A DNA stretch of 64,000 bases from Teichococcus wenyumeiae. Its GTDB lineage: Bacteria > Pseudomonadota > Alphaproteobacteria > Acetobacterales > Acetobacteraceae. Position numbers and translations under genes: made by a program. How positions within the stretch are numbered: the first letter of the stretch is position 1; each line of letters opens with the position of its first letter. The notes under the pieces are model-generated. The model was given only the letters and a program-made list of their open reading frames with translations. It had not been told where the DNA came from and did not search any database. The stretch spans positions 1-64,000 of the forward strand of contig NZ_RFLX01000004.1 of NCBI RefSeq assembly GCF_003696345.1, in the 5' to 3' direction. Positions 7,983-16,815 of this stretch are shown in pieces.

Positions 7983-8656
7983 CGGCGCGCCTCGCCCTCT
8001 ACTGGGCGCCGGAGGTTGCTGACCCGCTGCACGCGGCAGCCTCCCGCTGGCTGGGCCGCGATGCCGAAACCGGCGCGACCTTTCCGCAGGAGCCCCTGCC
8101 CGGCCTGGATATCGGTGAGATCACGGCCGATCCGCGCAACTATGGCTTCCACGCCACCCTGAAGCCGCCGTTCCGCCTCGCGACATCCTATGAGGCGGCG
8201 CGCGCCGAGGCAGCAGCACTGGCGGCGCGGACGGCGCCCTTCCAACTGCCGCCACTGACGGTGATGGATCTCGGCGGCTTCCTGGCCTTGCGGGAAAGCG
8301 AACCCTGTCCGGCCTTGCAGGCTTTCGCGGATTCCTGCGTCGCCGCACTCGATGCGCACCGTGCCCCGCCAACCGAGGCCGAGCTGGCGCGGCGCCGCCC
8401 CGAACGCCTGAGCGAGTCGCAGCGGGCGATGCTCTCCCGCTGGGGCTATCCTTACGTCTTCGCGGAATGGCAGTTCCACCTGACGCTGTCGCGGCGGCTG
8501 TCGGCGGAAGAAAAGGCGGTGGTCATGCCGGCGGCGCAGCGCGCCGTCGGTGAAGTGGCGGCGCGGCCGCGCGTGGTGCGGGAACTCTGCCTCTTTACCC
8601 AGGTGGCGCCCGGCGCGCCCTTCCTTATCGCGGAGCGGCTGCCCCTGGGCGGCTGA
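7979..8656 (+). CDS. DUF1045 / 2H-phosphoesterase-like protein of phosphonate operons
   Basis: A 225-residue protein starting MTARLALYWAPEVADPLHAA. It carries two H-x-T motifs, HATLKP (near residue 60) and HLTLSR (near 170), the signature of the 2H phosphoesterase superfamily (cyclic phosphodiesterases and RNA ligase-like enzymes). Such proteins recur beside phn genes under the name putative phosphonate metabolism protein. A role in opening a cyclic phosphate, such as the ribose 1,2-cyclic phosphate made by PhnJ (a job done by PhnP in E. coli; no phnP is seen here), is an attractive inference but unproven. The start overlaps the phnM stop (ATGA). Its last 32 bp overlap the 3' end of phnN on the opposite strand. 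Confidence 0.85.
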   Translation: MTARLALYWAPEVADPLHAAASRWLGRDAETGATFPQEPLPGLDIGEITADPRNYGFHATLKPPFRLATSYEAARAEAAALAARTAPFQLPPLTVMDLGGFLALRESEPCPALQAFADSCVAALDAHRAPPTEAELARRRPERLSESQRAMLSRWGYPYVFAEWQFHLTLSRRLSAEEKAVVMPAAQRAVGEVAARPRVVRELCLFTQVAPGAPFLIAERLPLGG

Positions 8657-9224
8657 AGCCGGCGTCGAGGCCGTCGCGCAGCGCCCGCAGCAAGCGGGCC
8701 GCGCCGGCCTCGGCACTCGTATCATTCACCACCTGCACGACCTCCAGCCCCTGCGGCAGAGCTGGCTGGCGCATCAGACGCTCGGCGATCTCCTCCGCCG
8801 TCTCGCGCCCACGCTGTGCCAGGCGAGCCGCCAGGATGGCCGTGGGGGCCGTGACCTCGATGACGCGGAGGCGGTAGCGGGTATTCGCTTCCGCCAGCAC
8901 CGCACGCGACAGATTGGCGATCACCACGCGCCCGGCCGCCAGATCGGCCTCGATGTCGCGGGGGATGCCGTAAAGCAGTCCATGCGCCTGCCAGTGCAGC
9001 GCGAAGGCGCCACGGTCCCGCGCCGCGATGAATTCCGCCTCGCTCATCGGGAGATGATCCTCGGCGCCGGCATGCTGCGAGGTTTCCGGCGGGCGGGTAA
9101 TGGCGCGGCGGGCGAAGACGAAGCGCGGGTCCTGGGACAAGGCGGCGCGGGCGGACCCGAGAAGCGTGTCTTTCCCGGCCCCGGAAGGCCCCACAACAGT
9201 CATCAACCAGCCTGACATCACCAT
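8625..9224 (-). CDS. phnN: Ribose 1,5-bisphosphate phosphokinase PhnN
   Basis: The 199-residue guanylate-kinase-like enzyme phosphorylates ribose 1,5-bisphosphate to PRPP, the last step that returns C-P lyase ribose to nucleotide metabolism. Walker A GPSGAGKDT is near residue 12, followed by FARRAITRP and a lid region (HWQAHGLLYGIP). It lies on the strand opposite to phnG-M, convergent and overlapping by 32 bp, so it must have its own promoter. ATGs at 9224 and 9218 are both possible starts. The kinase fold is certain; the PhnN assignment rests on motif and context. Confidence 0.92.
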   Translation of the reverse strand: MVMSGWLMTVVGPSGAGKDTLLGSARAALSQDPRFVFARRAITRPPETSQHAGAEDHLPMSEAEFIAARDRGAFALHWQAHGLLYGIPRDIEADLAAGRVVIANLSRAVLAEANTRYRLRVIEVTAPTAILAARLAQRGRETAEEIAERLMRQPALPQGLEVVQVVNDTSAEAGAARLLRALRDGLDAGFSRPGAAAPR

Positions 9225-9316
9225 CCCTCGATTGACCTGTCGCTTTTCCGCGCGCAGAGGGAATGACGCAAGCAGCCGGGGTGCGTTTTTGGCGGCCCCT
9301 CCCCTGGAGCAACCGA

Positions 9317-11098
9317 ATGTTCACAACTCGCCCTGAGATTGCCGCCACTTTTGGTGCCGTTGGCAGCACGCACTGGATCGCCAGCCAGGTTGGCATGGCA
9401 GTGCTGGAGCGCGGCGGCAATGCCTTCGACGCCGCCGCCGCCGCCGGCTTCACCCTGCAAGTCGCTGAGCCGCATCTGAACGGCCCGCTGGGCGACTGCC
9501 CCATCATCATCCACGATGCCAGGACGGGCACGCAGAAGGTCATCTGCGGCCAGGGCGTGGCGCCGGCCGGGCTGAGCGTGGCCAAGGTGAAGGGCGAGCT
9601 GGGGCTGGACCTGATCCCCGGCACCGGCCTGCTGGCCGCCATGGTTCCCGGCGCCTTCGATGCCTGGGCCACCATGCTGCGCGACTGGGGCACCTGGACG
9701 CTGGCCGACGTGCTGTCCTTCGCCATCGGCTATGCGGAACGCGGCATCCATTACGTGCCGCGCATCTGCGCCACCATCCAGACCGTGAAGCCGCTGTTCG
9801 AGGATGAGTGGAAGACCTCCGCCGCCCTCTGGCTGCGGGATGGCGGGCCGAAGCCGGGCGCCCTCTGGGCCAACCCGACGCTGGCCGCCACCTATATCCG
9901 CGTGCTGAAGGAGGCGGCCGCCGCTGGCTCCGACCGCGTGGCGCAGATCGATGCCGCCCGGCGCGCCTGGTACGAGGGCTTCGTGGCCGAGGCCATCGAC
10001 CGCTTCTGCCGGGAGAACGAGGTGCTGGACGCCTCCGGCCGCCGCCATCGCGGCGTGCTGACGGGCGATGACATGGCCCGCTGGCGCGCGCCGGTGGAGG
10101 CGCCGCTGGCCTATAACTATCGCGGCACCACGCTGCTGAAATGCGGCCCCTGGAGCCAGGGCCCGGGCATGTTGCAGACCATGGCCATCCTGGCCGGCTT
10201 CGATATCGCCGCCATGGACACGACGGGCGATGAATTCGTCCACACCGTGATCGAGGCGATGAAGCTCGGCTTCGCCGATCGCGAGGCCTTCTATGGCGAC
10301 CCGGACTTCGTGGATGTGCCGATGGAGACGCTGCTCTCCGAGGCCTACAACATCGAGCGGCGCAAGCTGATCGGCTCGCAGGCCTCGATGGAACTGCGCC
10401 CCGGCAGCGTCAACGGGCGCACACCGTGGGTGGACCATGAGGCGGAGAAGCGCCTCGCGATGCTGGGTGCCGCGGGCGCGGGCGAGCCGACGGTCTCCCG
10501 CCTCGGCGTCTCCGGCGCCGACACCTGCCATGTCGATGTTATCGACTGCTGGGGCAACATGGTCTCGGCCACGCCCTCCGGCGGCTGGCTGCAGTCCTCT
10601 CCGGCCATCCCCGAACTTGGCTTCGCGCTGGGCACCCGTGGGCAGATGTTCTGGCTGGACGAGTCGCTGCCCAATGGCCTGAAGCCGGGCAAGCGGCCGC
10701 GCACCACCCTCTCCCCCGGCATGGCGCTGCGCGACGGCAAGCCCTGGATGGCCTTCGGCACCCCGGGCGGGGAGCAGCAGGACCAGTGGCAGCCGATCAT
10801 GATCGCCCGCATGCTCGACCATGGGCTGAATATCCAGCAGGCGATCGACGCACCGGCCTTCCATAGCGAGCACTGGCCGTCCTCCTTCTGGCCCCGCACG
10901 GCGCGGCCGGGCAAGGCGGTGCTGGAAGGCCGCCTGGGCCAGGGGGTGCTGGATGCCATGCTGGCGCGCGGCCACAAGGCCGAGCTGGGCGGCGACTGGT
11001 CCGAAGGCCGCCTCTCGGCCGTGCGGCAGGAGCCGGACGGCCAGATCTTCGCGGGCGCGAACCCGCGCGGGATGCAGGGCTACGCGGTCGGCCGCTAA
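9317..11098 (+). CDS. Gamma-glutamyltransferase family protein
   Basis: A 593-residue Ntn-hydrolase of the gamma-glutamyltransferase/acylase family. The N-terminal part has the family pattern VGSTHWIASQVGMAVLERGG with NAFDAAAAAGF next. The expected self-cleavage site is GADTCHVDVID, where Thr403 would be the new N-terminal nucleophile. A downstream catalytic block reads NMVSATPSGGW with LQSS. C-terminal blocks such as RPRTTLSPGMALRDGKPWMA and FGTPGGEQQDQWQ are typical of the large GGT-like subgroup in soil proteobacteria. I see no convincing signal peptide from the ATG at 9317, which is preceded by GGAG, so the protein may be cytoplasmic. Substrate unknown: glutathione conjugates or an acylase substrate are equally possible. 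Its stop overlaps that of the convergent AI-2E gene. Confidence 0.9.
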   Translation: MFTTRPEIAATFGAVGSTHWIASQVGMAVLERGGNAFDAAAAAGFTLQVAEPHLNGPLGDCPIIIHDARTGTQKVICGQGVAPAGLSVAKVKGELGLDLIPGTGLLAAMVPGAFDAWATMLRDWGTWTLADVLSFAIGYAERGIHYVPRICATIQTVKPLFEDEWKTSAALWLRDGGPKPGALWANPTLAATYIRVLKEAAAAGSDRVAQIDAARRAWYEGFVAEAIDRFCRENEVLDASGRRHRGVLTGDDMARWRAPVEAPLAYNYRGTTLLKCGPWSQGPGMLQTMAILAGFDIAAMDTTGDEFVHTVIEAMKLGFADREAFYGDPDFVDVPMETLLSEAYNIERRKLIGSQASMELRPGSVNGRTPWVDHEAEKRLAMLGAAGAGEPTVSRLGVSGADTCHVDVIDCWGNMVSATPSGGWLQSSPAIPELGFALGTRGQMFWLDESLPNGLKPGKRPRTTLSPGMALRDGKPWMAFGTPGGEQQDQWQPIMIARMLDHGLNIQQAIDAPAFHSEHWPSSFWPRTARPGKAVLEGRLGQGVLDAMLARGHKAELGGDWSEGRLSAVRQEPDGQIFAGANPRGMQGYAVGR

Positions 11099-12171
11099 CG
11101 CAGCACGGTCGGCTCCTCCTCCGCCCAGTCGCGGAGGAGGGTGAAGCCGACCGCCAGTAGCACCGGCCCGAGGAACAACCCGAGGAAGCCGAAGGCGAAG
11201 ACGCCGCCCAGGGCGCCCAGGATGGTCAGCAGCAACGGCAGGTCGGCGCCGCGGCTGATAAGCCAGGGGCGGATGACGTTATCGACGCTGGAAATGCCGG
11301 CCGCACCATAGACCAGCAGGAAGATGCCCCAGCCGGTGGAGCCGGTGGCAAAAAGCCAGATGGCGGCGGGCAGCCAGACCACCGGCGCGCCAACCGGCAG
11401 GATCGAGACGATGCCGGCCACCACGCCAAAGAGCACGGGCTGCGGCACGCCCGCGATCCACAGGCCCAGGGCCGTCAATGCGCCCTGCGCCACGGCGGTG
11501 CCCAGCAGCCCGTAGACCACGCCGACCGTGACGGCGGCGGTGAGTTGCACCAGCCGCCGCGCCTGCGGCCCGGCGATGCGGCTGACCAGCGCATCCAGCA
11601 CCCGCGCCATGCGGGGGCCATCCCGGTAGAAGAAGAACGACAGCAGGATGGCGATCACCAGTTCCGCCAGGCCGGACAGGACCGCAAGCAGGAAGCCCAG
11701 CAGGTTCTGCGCGATGATGCCGGCATAGGGCCGCAGCATGTTGGTGAGGGGCGAGAAATCCAGTTGCAGGGTCGCCCAGCGCTCCTGCAGGAAAGCGCCG
11801 ATCAGCGGAATATAGCCCAGCTTGTCCCCGATCCCTGGCAGGCCGCCCGCGATGAAGCCTTCCACGGAGTGCCGCAGGCCCTCGATATCCTCCGCCCGCA
11901 GCGGCGTGGCGAACAGCAGCGGCAGGCCGATCAGCAGCATCTCCGCCACCACCATCGCCAAAGCGGCCAGCGTGGGAGAGAGCCCGAGCTTCTCGCGCAG
12001 CATGCGGCACAAGGGCCAGGTGCAGTAGGACAGGATGGCGGCCCAGAGCAGCGCGGAGATGAACGGCCGCAGCACCAGCAGGCAGCCGACCATCAGCGCC
12101 GCCAGTGCAGCGAGGCCCAACAGCCGCGCGGGCCGCAGCGAGTGGTCGTCCGGGGGAGAAGAAAGGCTCAT
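11095..12171 (-). CDS. AI-2E family transporter (PerM/TqsA-like membrane protein)
   Basis: A 358-residue polytopic inner-membrane protein with about eight hydrophobic segments. They start with LLGLAALAALMVGCLLVL and FISALLWAAILSYCTWPL and end with FAFGFLGLFLGPVLLAVGF. The closing motif FLGPVLLAVGFTLLRDWAEE is typical of the AI-2E exporter (DUF20) family. Members export autoinducer-2 or other small solutes, or act as antiporters; nothing here tells which. Candidate ATGs are 12171 and 12180; the former gives MSLSSPPDDHSLRPARLLG. Its gene end shares the 4 bp CTAA with the GGT-like gene. Confidence 0.88.
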   Translation of the reverse strand: MSLSSPPDDHSLRPARLLGLAALAALMVGCLLVLRPFISALLWAAILSYCTWPLCRMLREKLGLSPTLAALAMVVAEMLLIGLPLLFATPLRAEDIEGLRHSVEGFIAGGLPGIGDKLGYIPLIGAFLQERWATLQLDFSPLTNMLRPYAGIIAQNLLGFLLAVLSGLAELVIAILLSFFFYRDGPRMARVLDALVSRIAGPQARRLVQLTAAVTVGVVYGLLGTAVAQGALTALGLWIAGVPQPVLFGVVAGIVSILPVGAPVVWLPAAIWLFATGSTGWGIFLLVYGAAGISSVDNVIRPWLISRGADLPLLLTILGALGGVFAFGFLGLFLGPVLLAVGFTLLRDWAEEEPTVLR

Positions 12172-12294
12172 GGGCGGCATGATGGCCTGAGCACCCCCCG
12201 CTCCGCCAGCACCGCCCTTGCTCTTCCGCGCCGGGTCTCTAGCCTGCGCCGGCAACGCGGCCATTGCCGCCGCTCCATAAGAGGGAAACAGTCC

Positions 12295-13074
12295 ATGCCG
12301 CGCTTTGCAGCCAATCTGTCCATGATGTTCGGGGAGCTTCCCTTCCTGGACCGTTTCGCCGCCGCGCGCGCGGCTGGCTTCAGCGCCGTGGAGTTCATGT
12401 TCCCTTATGACTTCCCGGCTGCCGAGATCGCCAAGCGCCTTGCCGACAACGACCTGGCGCAGGTGTTGTTCAACGCGCCCCCGGGCGATTCGAGCAAGGG
12501 AGAGCGCGGGACCGCCTGCCTGCCCGGACGGCAGGAAGAGTTTCGTGACGGCGTGCGGCGCGCGCTGGACTATGCCGCCGCCCTCTCCTGCCCCCGCCTG
12601 CACCTGATGGCCGGCATCGCGCCCACCGGCGTCGCGCGGGATACGCTGACCGGCGTCTATACCGCCAACCTGGCCTGGGCGGCCGAGGAAGCGGCCAAGT
12701 TCGGCGTGAAGCCGGTGATCGAGCCGATCAACCACCGGGATATCCCGGGCATGTTCCTCAACACCATGGACCAGGGCGCCGCCATCATTGCGGCGGTGGG
12801 GCCGGAGCGCCTGGGGCTGCAGTTCGACCTCTACCACTGCCAGGTGACAGAGGGCGACATCGTCAAGCGGGTGGAGAAGCACCTGCCCATCATCGCCCAC
12901 ATGCAGGTGGCCGACGTGCCCGGGCGCAACGAGCCGGGCACCGGAGAAGTGAACTGGCCTTTCGTCTTCGAGCGTATCGACGCCCTCGGGTTCCGCGGTT
13001 GGATCGGATGTGAATACCGGCCGCTGGGCGAGACGGTCGCCGGCCTCGGCTGGTTCGCCCCCTACCGCGCCTGA
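12295..13074 (+). CDS. Hydroxypyruvate isomerase family protein (Hyi/OtnI type)
   Basis: A 259-residue xylose-isomerase-like TIM-barrel protein. Blocks found in hydroxypyruvate isomerase are all present: MPRFAANLSMMFGELPFLDR at the N-terminus, FNAPPGDSSKGERGTACLPG, KPVIEPINHRDIPGMFLNT with the metal/catalytic glutamate, QFDLYHCQ, and GWIGCEYRP at the end. Hyi interconverts hydroxypyruvate and tartronate semialdehyde; the related OtnI isomerizes 2-oxo-tetronate phosphates, so the exact substrate is open. No glyoxylate carboligase or tartronate semialdehyde reductase gene is nearby. It is divergent from the AI-2E gene, with about 120 bp between them. Confidence 0.9.
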   Translation: MPRFAANLSMMFGELPFLDRFAAARAAGFSAVEFMFPYDFPAAEIAKRLADNDLAQVLFNAPPGDSSKGERGTACLPGRQEEFRDGVRRALDYAAALSCPRLHLMAGIAPTGVARDTLTGVYTANLAWAAEEAAKFGVKPVIEPINHRDIPGMFLNTMDQGAAIIAAVGPERLGLQFDLYHCQVTEGDIVKRVEKHLPIIAHMQVADVPGRNEPGTGEVNWPFVFERIDALGFRGWIGCEYRPLGETVAGLGWFAPYRA

Positions 13075-13121
13075 AGGGCCGCCGGGTGCAAAAACTTTAC
13101 CTGGGCCGTTAGAGCGTCAGC

Positions 13122-13151
13122 TTGAGCACCACTATTAGTGTTGCGTTATCT
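13122..13151 (+). promoter_or_regulatory. Promoter with internal palindrome upstream of the XRE regulator
   Basis: TTGAGC (13122-13127), an 18-bp spacer and TTATCT (13146-13151). The spacer contains CACTA-T-TAGTG (13130-13140), a perfect 11-bp inverted repeat with one central base. A dimeric HTH protein bound there would sit between the promoter boxes, so negative autoregulation of the gene at 13248 is plausible. The rest of 13075-13247 shows no gene. Confidence 0.45.
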
Positions 13152-13247
13152 CGTCAGGAAGCGCATTTTCCCATCCAATGAGCACCGGGCGAGACGCTTC
13201 TCCTGCGGCGCTTCCTTTTACCCGGGCTTTAACTGCGAGAGGTCTCC

Positions 13248-14120
13248 ATGCGGTTCGCGGATATCGGTCAGCAATTGCGGGCCTACCGTCTCGAGTCCGG
13301 CATGCGGGCGGAGGAAATCGCCGCCCGCCTTGGCGTGTCCCGCGCGGCCCTCTACCGGTATGAGAAGGGCGAGGTCATCAAGCTGGATACGATCCGGCGC
13401 CTCGCGGAACTGCTGAAGATCTCGCCGTTGTCCCTGCTGGGAATCGGCGTCGAGTATTTCTCCCGTCCCCTCGCCTTCCAGGAACGGCTGCGGCAGGTCG
13501 AGGAACAGGCCGACCAGATCCTGCAGGTCGGCGGCGCCGTCTGCTATCAGGCCACCACGGAAGCCTTCGACGGCGCCCTGGCCGAAGCCTGGGCCGAGGC
13601 GGCGGATCAGGCGCCGGAGCGTATCGCCGCCCGTGCCGCCGCCGACCAGGCCATGGGGCTGCTGGCCGCCCGCAAGAAGCTGCACCAGTCCCGGCGCGCC
13701 AATATCATCGCCATGCTGTCCGAGACGGCCTTGCGGCGCATGCTGATGGAAGGGGTGGCGTCTGGCGCCGGCCTGTCCGAACGCACCCGCACCCGCTGCC
13801 GCCTTGCCGCCCGCACGGAAGCCGAGAACATCGCCGCGCAGATGGAAAGCGTGCCGATCGGCTTGCAACTGGGCCTGTTGGCCTCGGAGCCTGCCGGCAA
13901 TTTCCTGGTGCTGCGGGGGCGGGAGCGCGCGCATGTCTGCCTCAGCCCCTTTGCGCCAGAAATGACCTCGGGCGCCGCCATCGGCGTCGGCAGCATCACG
14001 GCGGCGGATGAGGCGGTGAGCGCGCACCAGCGCGTCGCCGAGGCCGCGTGGCGTGATGCGCTCAAGGGCGCCGCCGCCGCCGCCCGCGTGCGTGACCTGA
14101 TCCGCGAAACGACGCGCTAA
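13248..14120 (+). CDS. XRE-family helix-turn-helix transcriptional regulator
   Basis: A 290-residue protein whose first 65 residues are a Cro/C1-type HTH domain: FADIGQQLRAYRLESGMRAE, then EIAARLGVSRAALYRYEKGE, then TIRRLAELLKISPLSLLGIG. The remaining 220 residues are largely helical (EERLRQVEEQADQI-like stretches and LMEGVASGAGLSERTRTRC). They end in a segment resembling ligand-sensing domains of longer XRE regulators, but I do not recognise a named family. GAGAGG precedes the ATG at a good distance. Its stop shares CTAA with the convergent acetyltransferase gene. Targets unknown; the palindrome in its own promoter is the first candidate. Confidence 0.85.
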   Translation: MRFADIGQQLRAYRLESGMRAEEIAARLGVSRAALYRYEKGEVIKLDTIRRLAELLKISPLSLLGIGVEYFSRPLAFQERLRQVEEQADQILQVGGAVCYQATTEAFDGALAEAWAEAADQAPERIAARAAADQAMGLLAARKKLHQSRRANIIAMLSETALRRMLMEGVASGAGLSERTRTRCRLAARTEAENIAAQMESVPIGLQLGLLASEPAGNFLVLRGRERAHVCLSPFAPEMTSGAAIGVGSITAADEAVSAHQRVAEAAWRDALKGAAAAARVRDLIRETTR

Positions 14121-16765
14121 AGCTCCATCCGCGCTTCCATTACTTCATCGTCGCCGGGCACGCGGCGCAGGGCGAAGCCCAGCGCCTTCACGAAGCCGAT
14201 CATCGGGCGGTTGTCGGCCAGGACCTGTCCGGCCACGGTATGCAGGCCCTGCGCCCGCGCCCAGGCCAGCAACTGCTCCATCAGGTGGCGCGCCAGCCCC
14301 TGCCCTTTCCAGGCCGGCAGCGTGACAACGGCGAATTCTCCGATGTCGCTGCCCGGCTCACGGATCAACCGGGCGCTGCCGACGGTGCGGTCCGGCCCGT
14401 CCTGGACCTGCTCCACCGCCACGAAGGCCATCTCCCGGTCGTAGTCGATCTGCGTCATGCGCACGATCTGCTCGGGCGGCAGGGCGCGGAGCTGCGTGAA
14501 GAAGCGCCAGCGCACGTCCTCGGGCGTCAGTTGCCGGAAGGCCTCGGCATGCGCCTCGGCATCCTCCGGGCGAATGGGGCGCACCGTGAGCTTGCGGCCA
14601 TCCCGTGCCGTCCATTCATGCGCCAGTTGCGCGGGGTAAGGCGGAACAGCCAGGAAGCCGGCTTCGCCGGGGGGCCGCAGGCGCAGCGAGGCATCCAGCA
14701 CCACCGCTTCCTGCCCACGGGCCAGCAGCGGGTTGATGATCAGGTCCTCGACTTCGGGGAAATCGACCGCGATCTGCGAGACGCGGACCAGCGCATCCAC
14801 CACCCGCTCCAGGTCCACGGCGGCCAGGTCGCGGAAGCCGGAGAGCAGGCGGGCACCGCGCGTGCGGCGGATCTGCGCCAGTGCCAGCGCCCGGTTCAGC
14901 GGCGGCAGGTCGTAAGCGACATCCGGTTCGAAATCCGAGGCGGTGCCGCCGCGCCCGAAGCCGATCCAGGGGCCGAACATCGCGTCGTCCCCCAGGCGGA
15001 TCCGCAGCTCATGCGCCTTGGGCGTGCCGAGCCCCAGCATGCGCTGCACCAGGACGCCCTGCAGGCGCAGGTCCGGGTGGTCGCGGCGGGCCTGCTCCAG
15101 CATCGTGGACGCGGCCTGCATCACGGCCTCGGCGTCCGGCAGGTTGAGCGTGACGCCGCCAATCTCCGTCTTGCGCGGCAGGTCGGGGCTGGAAAGCTTC
15201 ACCACCACCGGGAAGCCCAGGCGCTGGGCGGCGGCAGCGGCGGCGGCGGGGTCAGCCGCGACTTCCCCAGGAACGACAGGCTGGCCATAGGCGGCCAGGA
15301 TCGACAGCGCCTCCTGCTCCGTCAGCGACAGGCGGGACTCCGCCCGCGCGGTATCCAGGATACGCCGGACAGCGGCGCGGTCGGGCGCCAGATGCAGCAC
15401 GTCCCTTGGCGGCAGCTCGGCGGCGGCGGCGCGGTTGCGACGGTCGGTGGCCAGATGGAATGCCCCCCGCACCGCGGCTTCCGGCGAGGCAAAGACCGCG
15501 ATGCCCGCCTGCGCCAGTCGCCGCCGCGCCGGCTCGGCGCTGGCATGGCCGAGCCAGCCGGCCAGCACCGGCGCCCCCCGCGTGGCCTTGGCGGCAGCGG
15601 CCATATTGCCGGCGGCCACCATCTCATCCTCGCCGGCGGAGGGGGAATGCACCGCCACCACGGCATCCACTTCCGGCAAGGCAGCCAGCAGCGCGGCGGC
15701 CTCGGCAAGCCTGTGTGCCTGGCCACGCGGCAGCAGGAGAGGATTGGCCGCCGAGGCGTCGGGCAGCACCATGGCCAGGGTCTGGCCGGCGGCCTCGCTC
15801 CAGCGCGCCAGCCTGGCACCGCTGGCAACCACCGCATCGGCCGCAATCTGCGCCGGACCCTGGCCATTGGAGACGATGGCAATGCGGTCCCCCGCCATGG
15901 CATCCGGCCCGGTGCGGCGGGCGGGCCGTACCCTGGCCAGGGTTTCGGCGGCGGCCAGCAGATCCTCGAAGCCGCCGACGCGCAGCACGCCGGCGCGCCG
16001 CAGCGCGGCCTCCATCACGGCATCCGCCGTCCCGGAAGCGTCACCCTGCCGGCCGCCGGGCCGCAGGGCCACCACGGGCCGGGTACGCGCCGTGGCACGG
16101 GCGGCGGAGATGAACATGCGCCGATTCTTGATGCGGCGGATATCCAGCAGCACGGCGCCGGCCATGGCATCGCGGGCCAGCCAGTCCAGCGCCATGGCGA
16201 AGCCCAGCCCCTGATTGGTGCCGATGCCGAGGATATGGCTGAAGCCCAACTCCTCCCCGGTTGCCCAGTCGATCACGGCGCGCGCGGTGGCGGCGGATTG
16301 GCAAAGCAGCGCCAGCTTGCCGGGCCGGGGCGTGAGATGCGACATGCTGGCGTTCAGCCCGATCGCCGGCAGGCACAAACCGAAGCTATGGGAACCAAAG
16401 GCCCGGACCCCGGTCTGCGCCGTCAGCGCCGCCAAGTCCGGTGAAGCCACGGGAACCACGGCCGCGAAGCAACCGCGCGCGGCGAGGCTGGCCATGGCTG
16501 CGGCCTGCGCCTCAGGCGGCAGGCAGAGCACGGCCAGATCAGGCGCCTCGGGCAGATCCTCGATACTGGCGGCGGCGGTCAGGCCCGCCTGTTGGCAGCC
16601 AATGGCATAGAGGCTGCCCTTGAAGCCGCCGGAAGCCAGGTTGCGCGCCAGGATGGCGGTTTCACCCAGCGTCTCGTCGCCCACCAGCACCACGGATCGT
16701 GGGCGGAAGAGCGCCGTGTCACGGAATCCATGCTGGGAGCGGGAGAGCGGAACAGGCAGGTTCAT
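14117..16765 (-). CDS. Pat-like protein: acyl-CoA synthetase (NDP-forming) domains fused to GNAT acetyltransferase
   Basis: About 882 residues. Order: CoA-binding Rossmann domain (LFRPRSVVLVGDETLGETAI), two succinyl-CoA-ligase-like domains (GKLALLCQSAATARAVIDWA, GDRIAIVSNGQGPAQIAADA), an ATP-grasp domain (LSILAAYGQPVVPGEVAADP, then FPVVVKLSSPDLPRKTEIGG), and a C-terminal GNAT domain (PAWKGQGLARHLMEQLLAWA, acetyl-CoA loop QGLAR). This is the architecture of the lysine acetyltransferase Pat/YfiQ, which silences acetyl-CoA synthetase and other enzymes. Where active NDP-forming synthetases have a phosphohistidine SHTG loop, this protein reads RPGGRQGDASGTADAVMEAA, so the synthetase half is probably only regulatory, as in Pat. 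The start may instead be the TTG at 16804, 12 bp after the upstream gene. Confidence 0.9.
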   Translation of the reverse strand: MNLPVPLSRSQHGFRDTALFRPRSVVLVGDETLGETAILARNLASGGFKGSLYAIGCQQAGLTAAASIEDLPEAPDLAVLCLPPEAQAAAMASLAARGCFAAVVPVASPDLAALTAQTGVRAFGSHSFGLCLPAIGLNASMSHLTPRPGKLALLCQSAATARAVIDWATGEELGFSHILGIGTNQGLGFAMALDWLARDAMAGAVLLDIRRIKNRRMFISAARATARTRPVVALRPGGRQGDASGTADAVMEAALRRAGVLRVGGFEDLLAAAETLARVRPARRTGPDAMAGDRIAIVSNGQGPAQIAADAVVASGARLARWSEAAGQTLAMVLPDASAANPLLLPRGQAHRLAEAAALLAALPEVDAVVAVHSPSAGEDEMVAAGNMAAAAKATRGAPVLAGWLGHASAEPARRRLAQAGIAVFASPEAAVRGAFHLATDRRNRAAAAELPPRDVLHLAPDRAAVRRILDTARAESRLSLTEQEALSILAAYGQPVVPGEVAADPAAAAAAAQRLGFPVVVKLSSPDLPRKTEIGGVTLNLPDAEAVMQAASTMLEQARRDHPDLRLQGVLVQRMLGLGTPKAHELRIRLGDDAMFGPWIGFGRGGTASDFEPDVAYDLPPLNRALALAQIRRTRGARLLSGFRDLAAVDLERVVDALVRVSQIAVDFPEVEDLIINPLLARGQEAVVLDASLRLRPPGEAGFLAVPPYPAQLAHEWTARDGRKLTVRPIRPEDAEAHAEAFRQLTPEDVRWRFFTQLRALPPEQIVRMTQIDYDREMAFVAVEQVQDGPDRTVGSARLIREPGSDIGEFAVVTLPAWKGQGLARHLMEQLLAWARAQGLHTVAGQVLADNRPMIGFVKALGFALRRVPGDDEVMEARMEL

Positions 16766-16815
16766 GGCGCCATCAGCATGGCGCGGGCCTGCCTGCCCCG
16801 GCAACTCCGCCGGCT

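Noticed and set aside
9218-10975. A 585-codon open frame antisense to the GGT-like gene
   Set aside because: It is a GC-driven shadow of a clearly conserved protein on the plus strand and shows no recognisable domain.
14240-16444. A 734-codon plus-strand open frame opposite the Pat-like gene
   Set aside because: Its sequence is the Arg/Gly/His-rich composition typical of shadow frames in GC-rich DNA; the minus strand has a full five-domain protein.
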